Origin: Actinomadura fibrosa
GTDB taxonomy: Bacteria > Actinomycetota > Actinomycetes > Streptosporangiales > Streptosporangiaceae
NCBI RefSeq assembly: GCF_900659615.1
Contig: NZ_CAACUY010000082.1
Span: 1-34,755 of the forward strand
Length of the DNA stretch: 34,755 bases
Direction: 5' to 3'
Position 1 is the first letter of the stretch, and each line of letters opens with the position of its first letter. The translations under genes and the position numbers were made by a program. Below are positions 1-7,633 of the stretch, piece after piece. The notes below the pieces were generated by a model that saw only the letters and a program-made list of their open reading frames with translations, did no database searches and was not told the DNA's origin.

Positions 1-2043
1 CCCGCGCCCGCGTCCGCCTCGCCGGGGGCCGGAACGCAGGGGCCGCCGCAGACCATGGCCGACACCCCGGCCCCGCCACCGGGACCGCAGCAGCCCCAGC
101 CGCAGCAGGCTCCGGCCGCCTTCGACCCGTACGCGACCCGCGTCGAGGACCAGGCGGGTGCTCCGCAGGGCGCCGTGCGGCAGCCGGGCGTGCCGGTCCC
201 GCCCGCCCCGCCGCAGGGCGGACCGCCCGGCACGCGCGTGCTGAGCCCCGACGACGTGGGAGAAGGCGCCGGTCAGGGCCCGCCCGCCCCGGGCACGCAG
301 GTCATGTCCGAGACGATGGTCGGCAGCTTCGACTTCCTGGACGACACGCCGTCGCCCGAGCGGCCCGTCCACGAGATCCCGCCGCCGAAGGACCGCAGCC
401 AGCGGCGGGCGCTGGAGCGGTTCGGCATCGGCTTCGTCTGCGGCGAGCACGACGCGGGCCCGCTGCTGGACGAGCTGCGCGCGCAGGTGGAGGAGTGGAA
501 CGCGCCCGCGGGGCCGGGCGCGGAGGAGACCCGGGTCGACGGGGCGCCCAGCTCGATCGGCACGGGGGTGCCCGGCGTGCTGCTGGTGGGCGAGCCCCAT
601 TCGGGGCAGCGCCGGCTGGCGCGGATGATCGCGCTGACGCTCGCGGACGCGGGCCTCGGCGACGGGGCGATCCGGGCGCACGACGCCGAGGACGTCCGGG
701 ACGCGCCCGCCGAGCGGATGGCGCAGGTGCTGGCGCAGCCGGGCCCGGCGATCCTGTTCGAGCGGCTGGACGTGGCGGTCACCGGCGCGGCCGACCCGGC
801 GGCCGTGGCGGGAGCGGTGCGCAGGGCCCGCCGCGACCCGGTGAACACGACCCCGCTGATCGCGACGTGCGAGCCGCGGGCGTACAAGCGGCTTCTCCAG
901 GAGCATCCGAAGCTGGTGCAGGTGTTCCGCGTCCACCGGTTGCCGGATCTGAGCGACCTCGACAACCGGATGACGCTGCTGCACCTGCTGGCGGACGAGC
1001 GCCGGGTCACGGTCGGCGCGTCGGCGCTGGAGGTCGCCCGGGAGGACCTGGGGCGGCTGCGCGGGCCGGGCGACCTCGTCAACGCCCGCCTCGTCGAGAC
1101 CTACCTGGACCAGGCGTGCCAGCGGCACCTGGAGCGCGCGGGCGCGTCCCGGGATCGGCTGGTCCTCACGCCCGACGACCTCGCGGGCGTGGCCGAGGGC
1201 ATCGAGCCGGCGCTGCGCCCGCCCGGCGACATCGGCGGCTACCTGCGGCAGCTCGACGCGCTGATGGGGCTGGACGAGGTGAAGGCGACGGTCCGGGAGC
1301 TGGCCGAGGAGGCGGCGCTCGCGGCCGACCGGGCGCGGTACGGGGTGCGGGCGGACGCCCCCCTGCACCTGATCTTCACCGGGCCGCCGGGGACGGGCAA
1401 GACGACGGTGGCGGGGCTGGTCGGCGGGATCTACGCGGCGCTCGGGCTGCTGGAGTCCGGGCACGTGGTGGCCTGCCGCCCGGTCCACCTGGCCGGGCGC
1501 GACCAGGCGGACACCGAGAGCCGGGTCGCGGGCATGGTCGACCAGGCCCTCGGCGGCGTGCTGCTGATCCAGGAGGCGTACCGGCTGGACCGGAGCCCCG
1601 CCGTGGTGAGCGAGCTGCGCCGCCGGATGGACGACCACGGCGGGCGGTTCGTGGTGATCTGCTCCAGCCTGGGCCCCGAGATGGAGGGCTTCCTCGCGGG
1701 GAACCCCGGCTTCCGGGACCAGTTCGGCCGCGTCGTCGAGTTCGAGGGCATGACGGACCGCGACCTGGTGCGGCTCTTCCAGAGCTACGCCGAGCGCGAC
1801 CTCTACATGCTGGACGAGGAGTTGCGCGTCGAGCTGCTGTCCCGCTTCGCGCGGATGCGCGAGGACCCCGCGTTCGCGTACGCGCGGACGGTCCGGGCGC
1901 TGTTCGAGCAGACCGTCGCGCGGCAGGCGGCGCGGCTCGCGGGGGCCGACGTCAACGCGGCCACCGTGGCCCGGCTGACGGACCGGGACCTGCCCGAGTC
2001 GGCGCTGGAGCAGATGCTCGGCGACTTCCGGCCGGGGGGCTGA
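1..2043 (+). CDS. Tandem AAA+ domain protein, 5' end outside the window
   Basis: The frame is open to base 1 with no stop, and the first ATG (55) has no ribosome binding site, so the true start probably lies upstream; residues below count from that ATG. Residues 1-110 are Pro/Gln/Gly rich. A first nucleotide-binding region follows (about 160-370), whose P-loop reads GEPHSGQR (179-186) and lacks the Lys. The second AAA+ domain (about 400-620) resembles the CbbX/SpoVK/EccA type and has an intact Walker A, GPPGTGKTT from G443. Its Walker B reads LLIQEAYRL, with Gln506 in place of Asp, and the usual arginine-finger stretch NPGLRSRF reads NPGFRDQF. EccA of ESX systems is one relative, but the secretion genes lie 20 kb away, so the partner is unknown. 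It may be a regulatory rather than an energy-using AAA+ protein. Confidence 0.85.
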   Translation, partial: PAPASASPGAGTQGPPQTMADTPAPPPGPQQPQPQQAPAAFDPYATRVEDQAGAPQGAVRQPGVPVPPAPPQGGPPGTRVLSPDDVGEGAGQGPPAPGTQVMSETMVGSFDFLDDTPSPERPVHEIPPPKDRSQRRALERFGIGFVCGEHDAGPLLDELRAQVEEWNAPAGPGAEETRVDGAPSSIGTGVPGVLLVGEPHSGQRRLARMIALTLADAGLGDGAIRAHDAEDVRDAPAERMAQVLAQPGPAILFERLDVAVTGAADPAAVAGAVRRARRDPVNTTPLIATCEPRAYKRLLQEHPKLVQVFRVHRLPDLSDLDNRMTLLHLLADERRVTVGASALEVAREDLGRLRGPGDLVNARLVETYLDQACQRHLERAGASRDRLVLTPDDLAGVAEGIEPALRPPGDIGGYLRQLDALMGLDEVKATVRELAEEAALAADRARYGVRADAPLHLIFTGPPGTGKTTVAGLVGGIYAALGLLESGHVVACRPVHLAGRDQADTESRVAGMVDQALGGVLLIQEAYRLDRSPAVVSELRRRMDDHGGRFVVICSSLGPEMEGFLAGNPGFRDQFGRVVEFEGMTDRDLVRLFQSYAERDLYMLDEELRVELLSRFARMREDPAFAYARTVRALFEQTVARQAARLAGADVNAATVARLTDRDLPESALEQMLGDFRPGG

Positions 2044-2229
2044 TCCGCCCCGTCCGCCCCTTCCCTCCGGGGACGCGGGCCTCTCGGCGGGGACGGGCGG
2101 GTCGCTCCGGGGACACCCGCTTCTCGACCGGGACGTGGGGCATCATGCGGCCCTGACCCGGGAAGACCAGTGGTGAGGGTGGCCCTCGAATGGCCCTCTT
2201 GGGTCATGTGCCCGTCGGGGCGGAAAGCG

Positions 2230-2235
2230 TAGCCT
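2230..2235 (+). promoter_or_regulatory. Probable -10 element before the 65-residue gene
   Basis: TAGCCT fits the actinobacterial TANNNT -10 pattern and lies about 25 nt before the Shine-Dalgarno GGAGG at 2260-2264. No clear -35 was seen. A perfect 8-bp direct repeat TGGCCCTC (2180-2187 and 2191-2198, 11 nt apart) lies just upstream of where a -35 would be. Confidence 0.4.
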
Positions 2236-2272
2236 CGATTCCGGGTGTGGGGAACGAACGGAGGTGGACGCC

Positions 2273-2470
2273 GTGCGCCAGAACCTCGACCTGCGCGTCC
2301 ACGACCGCGTTGCGCTGGACGAGATCGAACTCTATGCCGAGATGCTCAGCGCGGTGGCGGCGGCCGAGCGGCCGCTGACCGTCGCGGAGATCGACATGGT
2401 GCTCGGAGTGCGTTCCGACGAGACCGGTCGTCGCGAGCTGACGCCACGGGACCAGGGCGTGTCTCCCTAG
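2273..2470 (+). CDS. Small conserved-looking protein of unknown function (65 aa)
   Basis: GTG at 2273 is chosen over GTG 2264 because GGAGG at 2260-2264 then sits 8 nt upstream, the ideal distance; the earlier GTG overlaps this sequence. The product begins MRQNLDLRVHDRVALDE and is a soluble, acidic, mostly helical protein with no Cys, no signal peptide and no membrane segment. Helices are suggested around ALDEIELYAEMLSAVAAAE and VAEIDMVLGV, with a charged C-terminal tail. I do not recognise a family with confidence; small proteins like this are common beside housekeeping genes in actinomycetes. It has its own promoter-like -10 and a strong terminator directly after the stop, so it is probably a single-gene transcript. 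An untranslated shadow is unlikely given the good start context and the terminator. Confidence 0.75.
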   Translation: MRQNLDLRVHDRVALDEIELYAEMLSAVAAAERPLTVAEIDMVLGVRSDETGRRELTPRDQGVSP

Positions 2471-2489
2471 CCGAAGCCCGCCGCAGCGC

Positions 2490-2521
2490 AACCGGGGACG
2501 CCGATTCCGGCGTCCCCGGTT
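2490..2521 (+). terminator. Perfect 13-bp hairpin after the 65-residue gene
   Basis: AACCGGGGACGCC (2490-2502) pairs perfectly with GGCGTCCCCGGTT (2509-2521) around a 6-nt loop, GATTCC. It begins 20 nt after the stop. There is no long T tract, as is usual for high-GC actinobacterial terminators. Confidence 0.8.
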
Positions 2522-2750
2522 CGCGTCTCCGGGCGATGTCCGGTTTGGACCGTTGTAAGCAATCTCACTCGCCCCATCCGTCCCGCGCCGCGGGCCGCGA
2601 ACCGGCCTGAGCGGTATCGCGGCACATCGTCGCAGATAGGGACCTCTGTCTCGGGTATGTACCTCCCGATCTAGGGCAATCTTGTAGGTGAGAGGGGGGA
2701 GGACACCGGTCGAAGCTAGGGCAAAGGTTCTTTTTACGGCTGGTTGCGCC

Positions 2751-2756
2751 TACGAT
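2751..2756 (+). promoter_or_regulatory. Probable -10 element of the DUF47-pit operon
   Basis: TACGAT fits TANNNT and lies 36 nt before the GTG start of the DUF47 gene. No convincing -35 was found. The 230-base stretch upstream of it (2522-2750) holds no gene; its main feature is CTAGGGCAA repeated at 2671-2679 and 2716-2724. Confidence 0.4.
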
Positions 2757-2792
2757 CCTCTCCGGACTGTTCCGGCATCTCAGGAGAACGAC

Positions 2793-3410
2793 GTGCGCTT
2801 GCGTCTCACGCCGCGTGAGGACAGCTTCTACGACATGTTCGCCGACTCGGCGAACAACCTGGTCACTGGCGCCAGGCTGCTCGTGGAGCTCATCAGCGAC
2901 GGCGCCGACCGGCCGGCGATCGCTGAGAAGATGCGCGCCTGCGAGCACGCGGGCGACGAATGCACTCACGCGATCATGCGCCGGCTGAACGAAACCTTCA
3001 TCACGCCCTTCGACCGCGAGGACATCTACCGGCTGGCCTCGACGATCGACGACGTGATGGACGAGATGGAAGAGGCAGCGGACCTGGTCGTCCTCTACAA
3101 GATCGACGAGTTCCCCAAGGGCATCGTCCACATGGTCGAGGTGCTGGAGCGCGCGGCGGAGCTCACCGCCGAGGCGATGCCGCGGCTGCGGTCGATGAAG
3201 GAGCTCAACGAGTACTGGATCGAGATCAACCGCCTGGAGAACCAGGGCGACCAGGTGTACCGCAAGCTGCTCGCGCACCTGTTCAGCGGCGAGTACGACC
3301 CGCTGACGGTCATGAAGATGAAGCAGATCATCGACCGCCTGGAGGAGGCGGCGGACGCCTTCGAGCACGTCGCGAACACGGTCGAGACCATCGCGGTCAA
3401 GGAATCATGA
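2793..3410 (+). CDS. DUF47 (Pit-accessory, PhoU-like) protein
   Basis: Cytoplasmic helical protein of 205 residues that in many bacteria is encoded directly before a Pit phosphate transporter and is thought to adjust its activity. GTG at 2793 is chosen because AGGAG (2782-2786) sits 6 nt upstream; the longer reading from 2688 has no such site. The sequence is a string of amphipathic helices with repeated acidic, metal-binding type segments such as HAGDECTH, TIDDVMDEMEEAAD and RLEEAADAFEHVANTVE, typical of the DUF47/PhoU fold. It lacks the two-fold repeat layout of true PhoU and is not beside the pst genes, so PhoU is less likely. Its stop overlaps the pit start (ATGA at 3407-3410), so the two are translationally coupled. 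Confidence 0.93.
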   Translation: MRLRLTPREDSFYDMFADSANNLVTGARLLVELISDGADRPAIAEKMRACEHAGDECTHAIMRRLNETFITPFDREDIYRLASTIDDVMDEMEEAADLVVLYKIDEFPKGIVHMVEVLERAAELTAEAMPRLRSMKELNEYWIEINRLENQGDQVYRKLLAHLFSGEYDPLTVMKMKQIIDRLEEAADAFEHVANTVETIAVKES

Positions 3411-4564
3411 GCGCACCGGGAGGCCCGCCCCTCGTCCGGGAACCGTCGACCGGCCCCGAACCGGGGCTGACCGCCCAGGCCACGCACCGCGTGACGGGCC
3501 GGGCGTGGCTCCTGCTGCTCGCCGGGGTCGTCCTCGTCACCGCGGCGGGCGCGCTCGGCCTGCGGGCGGACGCGCAGGCGGCGGTGCTCGTCCTCGTCGT
3601 CGTGGTCTCCCTGGTCTTCGACTACACCAACGGCTTCCACGACGCGGCCAACGCGATCGCCACCGCGGTGTCGACGCGGGCGCTGACGCCGCGCGTGGCG
3701 CTGCTCATGGCGGCCGTGATGAACATGCTGGGCGCGCTGCTCGGCGTGGAGGTCGCGAAGACCGTCAGCGAGGTCATCACCCCGCCGGACGGGCTGCACG
3801 GCCTCACCGTGATCGCCGCCGGGGTGCTCGGCGCGATCACCTGGAACCTCATCACCTGGTACTTCGGGCTGCCGTCCTCGTCCTCGCACGCCCTGATCGG
3901 CGGCGTGGTGGGCGCCGGGCTGGCCTCGGCCTCGACGGTCAACTGGGACAGCGTCGTCGACAAGGTCGCGGTGCCGATGGTGGTGTCGCCGGTGGTCGGC
4001 TTCGTGCTGGCGTACCTGGTGATGGTCGCGATCCTCTGGATCTTCCGCCGCTCGCACCCCGGCCGGGTCGGCCGCCGGTTCCGCATCGCCCAGACGCTGT
4101 CGGCGGCCTCGCTCGCGCTCGGGCACGGCCTCCAGGACGCCCAGAAGACGATGGGCATCATCGTGCTCGCGCTGGTGACCACCGGCCACTCCGACGGCGA
4201 GTCGGTGCCCACCTGGGTGATCGTCGTCTGCGCGGGCGCGCTGTCCCTCGGCACCTACGCGGGCGGCTGGCGGATCATGCGGACGCTCGGCCGGAAGGTG
4301 ATCGAGGTCGATCCGCCGAAGGGCTTCGCCGCCGAGGCGACGGCCTCCGTCGTCCTCTACGTCACCGCGTTCTTCTGGCACGCTCCAATCTCCACCACCC
4401 ACACGATCACGTCCGCGATCATGGGCGTCGGCGCCACCAAGCGGCTCGCGGCCGTGCGCTGGGGAATGGCGGGCAACATCGTCCTCGCCTGGATCCTCAC
4501 CATGCCGGCCTCCGCAGCCGTCGCCGCCATCGTGTACGCAGTAGTCCACGTATTGGGTGCATAG
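3407..4564 (+). CDS. pit: Low-affinity inorganic phosphate transporter, Pit family
   Basis: Inner-membrane protein of 385 residues that imports phosphate as a neutral metal-phosphate complex driven by protons. The start ATG overlaps the DUF47 stop by 4 nt. After a hydrophilic stretch of about 30 residues come roughly ten membrane segments. The family's inverted repeats are visible: YTNGFHDAANAIATAVSTRA in the N-terminal half matches GHGLQDAQKTMGI in the C-terminal half, and SSSHALIGGVVGAGL matches STTHTITSAIMGVGAT. A long cytoplasmic loop rich in Arg lies between the halves (RRSHPGRVGRRFR). The operon ends here at a bidirectional terminator. Confidence 0.95.
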   Translation: MSAPGGPPLVREPSTGPEPGLTAQATHRVTGRAWLLLLAGVVLVTAAGALGLRADAQAAVLVLVVVVSLVFDYTNGFHDAANAIATAVSTRALTPRVALLMAAVMNMLGALLGVEVAKTVSEVITPPDGLHGLTVIAAGVLGAITWNLITWYFGLPSSSSHALIGGVVGAGLASASTVNWDSVVDKVAVPMVVSPVVGFVLAYLVMVAILWIFRRSHPGRVGRRFRIAQTLSAASLALGHGLQDAQKTMGIIVLALVTTGHSDGESVPTWVIVVCAGALSLGTYAGGWRIMRTLGRKVIEVDPPKGFAAEATASVVLYVTAFFWHAPISTTHTITSAIMGVGATKRLAAVRWGMAGNIVLAWILTMPASAAVAAIVYAVVHVLGA

Positions 4565-4606
4565 TCCTCGGCGTCGGGCCTGGCGGCCCTCCTTCGGCTC
4601 AAAAGC

Positions 4607-4645
4607 ACAGCCCGCCGTCCCTCTGGGGGGGCGGCGGGCTGTTTT
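4607..4645. terminator. Bidirectional terminator between pit and the 5'-nucleotidase
   Basis: ACAGCCCGCCG (4607-4617) pairs perfectly with CGGCGGGCTGT (4632-4642), loop 14 nt, followed by TTT on the plus strand. On the minus strand the same stem is followed by GCTTTT. The two genes converge on it. Confidence 0.88.
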
Positions 4646-4656
4646 GTTGGCGGGCT

Positions 4657-6336
4657 CTAGCTGCCGCTGATGCGGTTCAGAGGTGGTGGGGAGATCGTTT
4701 GCTGGGCCTGGAAGTAGGCGACGAAGCCGTCCAGGTCGATCGGGCCGAGGACCTGGTCCTTGCCCTGCGTGAAGGTGGTGAAGCCGTCACCGCCGCCGAG
4801 CAGGAAGTTGTTGGCCGCGACCTTGTAGGTGGCGGCCGGGTCCACGGCGGTGCCGTCCACGGTGATGGCGGAGACGCGGTCGCCGACCGGCCTGGAGCGG
4901 TCGATCGTGAAGTGCAGGTTCGCCGACGGCTGGAGGATCTTCTCGCCGGCGGACGTCCACTGCTGCTCCAGCAGCGCGTCGAGCTGCGCGCCGGTCAGCG
5001 AGGTGACGCCCATGACGTTGCTGAACGGCTGGACCTGGAACGCCTCGCCGTAGGTCACGACGCCGTCGCCCTCGGAGCCGCTCGCCTTGTAGACGAGGTC
5101 GGCGCGGACGCCGCCGGGGTTCATGACCGCGACCTGGGCGCCCTTGTCCTTCATCGAGTACAGCTGCGCGTCGGCGATGACGTCGCCGAGCGCGGTCTCG
5201 CCCGCCGGGGACGGGGCCCGGGTGACATCAGCGGTGATCTTGCCGATCGGCTTGTTCGCGATCGCCGCGACCCGGTCCTTCCAGGTCTGGACGAACTTCT
5301 CGGTGGCCGGGTCCGGCGGCACGTCGCGGGTGACGACGTGGTTGTCGCCCTTGAGGGACGAGCGGACGATGTCGCCGGTGCGCCTGTTCACCTGGAAGTC
5401 GACCTGGGTGATGACGCGGCCGAAGGAGGAGCCGGAGGAGTAGAGGCGCGGCTGCCCGGCGGGGTCCTTCACCGAGCAGAGGTACTGCTGGTGCGTGTGC
5501 CCGGCCAGCACGACGTCGATCTCCGGGTCGGCGTCCTGCGCGATGCGGGTGCCAGCGCCGGGGACGACGCCGCACTCGTCCGGCCTGGAGCCCGCCTTGA
5601 CCTGGTCGCCCTCGTGGACGAGCAGCACCATCGCCCGGACGCCGCGCCGCTTCAGCTCGCGGGCGGACCGGTTCGCGGCGGCGACCTCGTCGTCGAACCG
5701 CAGGCCCTTGATGCCGTCGGCGGTGACGATGGTGGGCGTGGTCTTGGTGACGACGCCGATGAACCCGACCTTCACGCCGTTGATCCGGCGGATCGTCCAC
5801 GGCTTCAGGACGGGCTTGTTCCTCGCCTCCAGCAGGACGTTCGCCGCGAGGTAGTCGAACTTCGCGCCCTTCCACCGGCCCGCCGGGGAGCAGCCGTCGG
5901 TGGGGTGGCAGCCGCCGTTCTGGATGCGCTGGAGCTCCCGGTAGCCCTCGTCGAACTCGTGGTTGCCGACCGCGGAGGCGGTGACGCCGACGTCGCCGAG
6001 GAACTGGACGGAGGGCTCGTCGTGGTAGGCGGCCGAGATCAGCGGCGAGGCGCCGATCAGGTCGCCCTGCGCGACCGTGAGGGTGTGCCGGTCGGCGAGG
6101 CGCTTGAGGTGCGTCGCGATGTACGCGGCGCCGCCCGCGGGGACGGAGTTGCCGTTCTCGTCGATGGCGGTGCCCGAGCTGCCGGTCGGCGGCTCCAGGT
6201 TGCCGTGGAAGTCGTTCAGCGCGAGCAGCCGCACGGCCGCGGTGGGGACGGGCCGGGCCGCCGCGGGCTGCGCGGCCAGGCCCACGACCGTCAGGCCCGC
6301 CGCGGCGCAGGCCATGATGGTGCGTCGTCGAGTCAT
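4657..6336 (-). CDS. Secreted 5'-nucleotidase / bifunctional metallophosphatase
   Basis: Exported enzyme of 559 residues that removes phosphate from extracellular nucleotides. The N-terminus MTRRRTIMACAAAGLTVVG is a signal peptide with a twin-arginine flavour, probable cleavage near AAA-RPVP (residue 27). The calcineurin-like domain has all metal motifs in order: LNDFHGNL (about 40), QGDLIGASP, VGNHEFDEG and LAGHTHQ. The C-terminal 5'-nucleotidase substrate domain follows, with GDVIADAQ, NPGGVRADL, PFSNVMGV and NNFLLGGGDGF. ATG 6336 is chosen because it opens the signal peptide; the frame stays open much further upstream but that part is the antisense of mshD. The Shine-Dalgarno is weak. PHO-box-like repeats 43 nt upstream suggest induction by phosphate starvation. 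Confidence 0.93.
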   Translation of the reverse strand: MTRRRTIMACAAAGLTVVGLAAQPAAARPVPTAAVRLLALNDFHGNLEPPTGSSGTAIDENGNSVPAGGAAYIATHLKRLADRHTLTVAQGDLIGASPLISAAYHDEPSVQFLGDVGVTASAVGNHEFDEGYRELQRIQNGGCHPTDGCSPAGRWKGAKFDYLAANVLLEARNKPVLKPWTIRRINGVKVGFIGVVTKTTPTIVTADGIKGLRFDDEVAAANRSARELKRRGVRAMVLLVHEGDQVKAGSRPDECGVVPGAGTRIAQDADPEIDVVLAGHTHQQYLCSVKDPAGQPRLYSSGSSFGRVITQVDFQVNRRTGDIVRSSLKGDNHVVTRDVPPDPATEKFVQTWKDRVAAIANKPIGKITADVTRAPSPAGETALGDVIADAQLYSMKDKGAQVAVMNPGGVRADLVYKASGSEGDGVVTYGEAFQVQPFSNVMGVTSLTGAQLDALLEQQWTSAGEKILQPSANLHFTIDRSRPVGDRVSAITVDGTAVDPAATYKVAANNFLLGGGDGFTTFTQGKDQVLGPIDLDGFVAYFQAQQTISPPPLNRISGS

Positions 6337-6378
6337 TCCGGTCACGTTAGGACGGCCGGGCATACGGATCCCCGCGAC

Positions 6379-6411
6379 TTCATGACGGTTTCGTGACGGT
6401 TCGGTCAGCGT
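6379..6411 (-). promoter_or_regulatory. PHO-box-like direct repeats upstream of the 5'-nucleotidase
   Basis: Read on the plus strand, TTCATGACGGT (6379-6389) and TTCGTGACGGT (6390-6400) are adjacent 11-nt units differing at one base, followed by a degenerate unit TCGGTCAGCGT (6401-6411). On the gene's strand the cores read ACCGTCATGAA and ACCGTCACGAA. The 11-nt period and GTCA core match the actinobacterial PhoP operator pattern, and the site sits 43-75 nt before the start codon. PhoP binding is inferred. Confidence 0.6.
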
Positions 6412-6522
6412 CGGGGGAGTTCCTCCCGCGCTGCGGTCCGCGGAGGCCGAAGCCCGGCGTACGGGGCGGAGACGAACCCCGGTGTGGAGGGGGTGCCCAG
6501 TGGCGGGGCCGGTGGGAGCGCA

Positions 6523-6528
6523 TAGGCT
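6523..6528 (+). promoter_or_regulatory. -10 element for a probably leaderless mshD mRNA
   Basis: TAGGCT matches TANNNT and ends 6 nt before the GTG start at 6535, the distance expected between a -10 and a transcription start. There is no Shine-Dalgarno in between, so the mRNA probably begins at the start codon. Confidence 0.55.
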
Positions 6529-6534
6529 GCGACG

Positions 6535-7425
6535 GTGAGCGGGGTACGGGTGCGCGCGGCGCTGGCGGAGTCGGAGATCGCGCAGGTGCTGGCGGTGGTC
6601 GAGGCCGCCGCCGCGGCGGACGGGGTCGCGCCGCTGTCGGAGCACGCGATGCTCGCCCTCCGCGCCGGTCGGGGCGGCCTGACCGTCACCGCCGAGGACG
6701 CCGGGGGAGAGGCTCTCGTCGGTTACGCGCATCTCGATCCCGCGTCCGAGGACGAGTCCGCCGCCGGGGAACTGGTCGTCCACCCGGCGCACCGGCGGCG
6801 CGGCCACGGCCGGACGCTGCTCCGCGCGCTGCGCGAGGAGGCGGCCGGGCCGCTGCGGGTCTGGGCGCACGGCGATCTGCCCGCGGCGGCGAAGCTGGCG
6901 GGCGCCGAGGGGCTGGCGCGCGTCCGGGCCCTGTTCCAGATGCGCCGTCCCGCCGCCGAGCCGCTGCCCGAGCCGCGGATCGCCGAGGGTGTAACCGTCC
7001 GGACCTTCGAGCCGGGACGGGACGAGGAGGCGTGGCTCGCGGTGAACGGCCGCGCGTTCGCCCACCACCCGGAGCAGGGCGCGTGGACGATCGACGACCT
7101 CCGCGAGCGCGAGGCGGAGGGCTGGTTCGACCCGGCGGGCTTCTTCATGGCCGAGCGGGACGGGCGGCTCGCGGGCTTCCACTGGACGAAGGTCCATCCG
7201 GACGGCGCCGGGGAGGTCTACGTGGTGGGCGTGGACCCCGACGCGCAGGGCCTCGGGCTCGGGCGCGCGCTCACGCTCGTCGGCCTGCGCCATCTGCGGG
7301 AGGCGGGCGCCGATCCGCTGATGCTGTACGTGGACGAGTCGAACGTCCCGGCGGTGCGGCTGTACGAGTCGCTCGGGTTCGTCCGGCACGCCGTGGACGT
7401 GATGTACGGCTCCGCGGCCGGCTGA
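6535..7425 (+). CDS. mshD: Mycothiol synthase (acetyl-CoA : Cys-GlcN-Ins acetyltransferase)
   Basis: Catalyses the last step of mycothiol synthesis, acetylation of the cysteinyl amine of Cys-GlcN-Ins, giving the main thiol of actinobacteria. The 296-residue chain has two GNAT folds. The N-terminal domain (about 1-140) has ELVVHPAHRRRGHGRTLL; the C-terminal catalytic domain (about 150-296) has VDPDAQGLGLGRALT for acetyl-CoA and LYVDESNVPAVRLYESLGF, the classic GNAT C-terminal motif. Length and order fit MshD. The GTG at 6535 has a -10 six bases before it and no ribosome site, suggesting leaderless translation. It faces away from the 5'-nucleotidase and lies before pstS, an order I recall from Streptomyces. 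Confidence 0.93.
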   Translation: MSGVRVRAALAESEIAQVLAVVEAAAAADGVAPLSEHAMLALRAGRGGLTVTAEDAGGEALVGYAHLDPASEDESAAGELVVHPAHRRRGHGRTLLRALREEAAGPLRVWAHGDLPAAAKLAGAEGLARVRALFQMRRPAAEPLPEPRIAEGVTVRTFEPGRDEEAWLAVNGRAFAHHPEQGAWTIDDLREREAEGWFDPAGFFMAERDGRLAGFHWTKVHPDGAGEVYVVGVDPDAQGLGLGRALTLVGLRHLREAGADPLMLYVDESNVPAVRLYESLGFVRHAVDVMYGSAAG

Positions 7426-7530
7426 GCGTGGGGCACCGCGGTCGGCTGAGCCGCCGGGAGGGGCTCGCAGGCTCCTGACCAGGGGCTTCGCGGTGCGCGG
7501 CCGCCGTTGCCCCGTGATCTCCGGCGCAAA

Positions 7531-7558
7531 CCCCGCAGGCCCTGATATTGCGGGGCTT
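7531..7558 (+). terminator. Possible terminator downstream of mshD
   Basis: CCCCGCA (7531-7537) pairs with TGCGGGG (7549-7555) around an 11-nt loop and is followed by CTTT. The stem is only 7 bp, so this is a weak candidate. It lies in the 354-base gap between mshD and pstS, which otherwise holds the pstS control region. Confidence 0.35.
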
Positions 7559-7578
7559 TGGGGCTTCTGAGCTGCGGT

Positions 7579-7600
7579 GTTAACCCGCCGGTCACGGCAA
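7579..7600 (+). promoter_or_regulatory. Distal PHO-box-like or GlnR-like repeat pair before pstS
   Basis: GTTAACCCGCC (7579-7589) and GGTCACGGCAA (7590-7600) are two 11-nt units with a G-T-T/C-A-C core. They lie exactly 55 and 44 nt before the main PHO box, on the same 11-nt lattice. The GTTAAC and GTCAC cores could also be a GlnR half-site. Confidence 0.35.
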
Positions 7601-7633
7601 ATCGGGGCATTCTTCGTGGCTCTGCCGATCTCA

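Noticed and set aside
2245..2610. A 121-residue frame over the 65-residue gene
   Set aside because: It runs through the perfect terminator hairpin and has no ribosome site.
2793..3410. Calling the DUF47 gene phoU
   Set aside because: It is coupled to pit, not pst, and lacks the two-repeat PhoU layout.
4657..7389. A 910-residue 5'-nucleotidase with a long N-terminal extension
   Set aside because: Everything before residue MTRRRT is antisense to mshD and its promoter; the signal peptide marks the true start at 6336.
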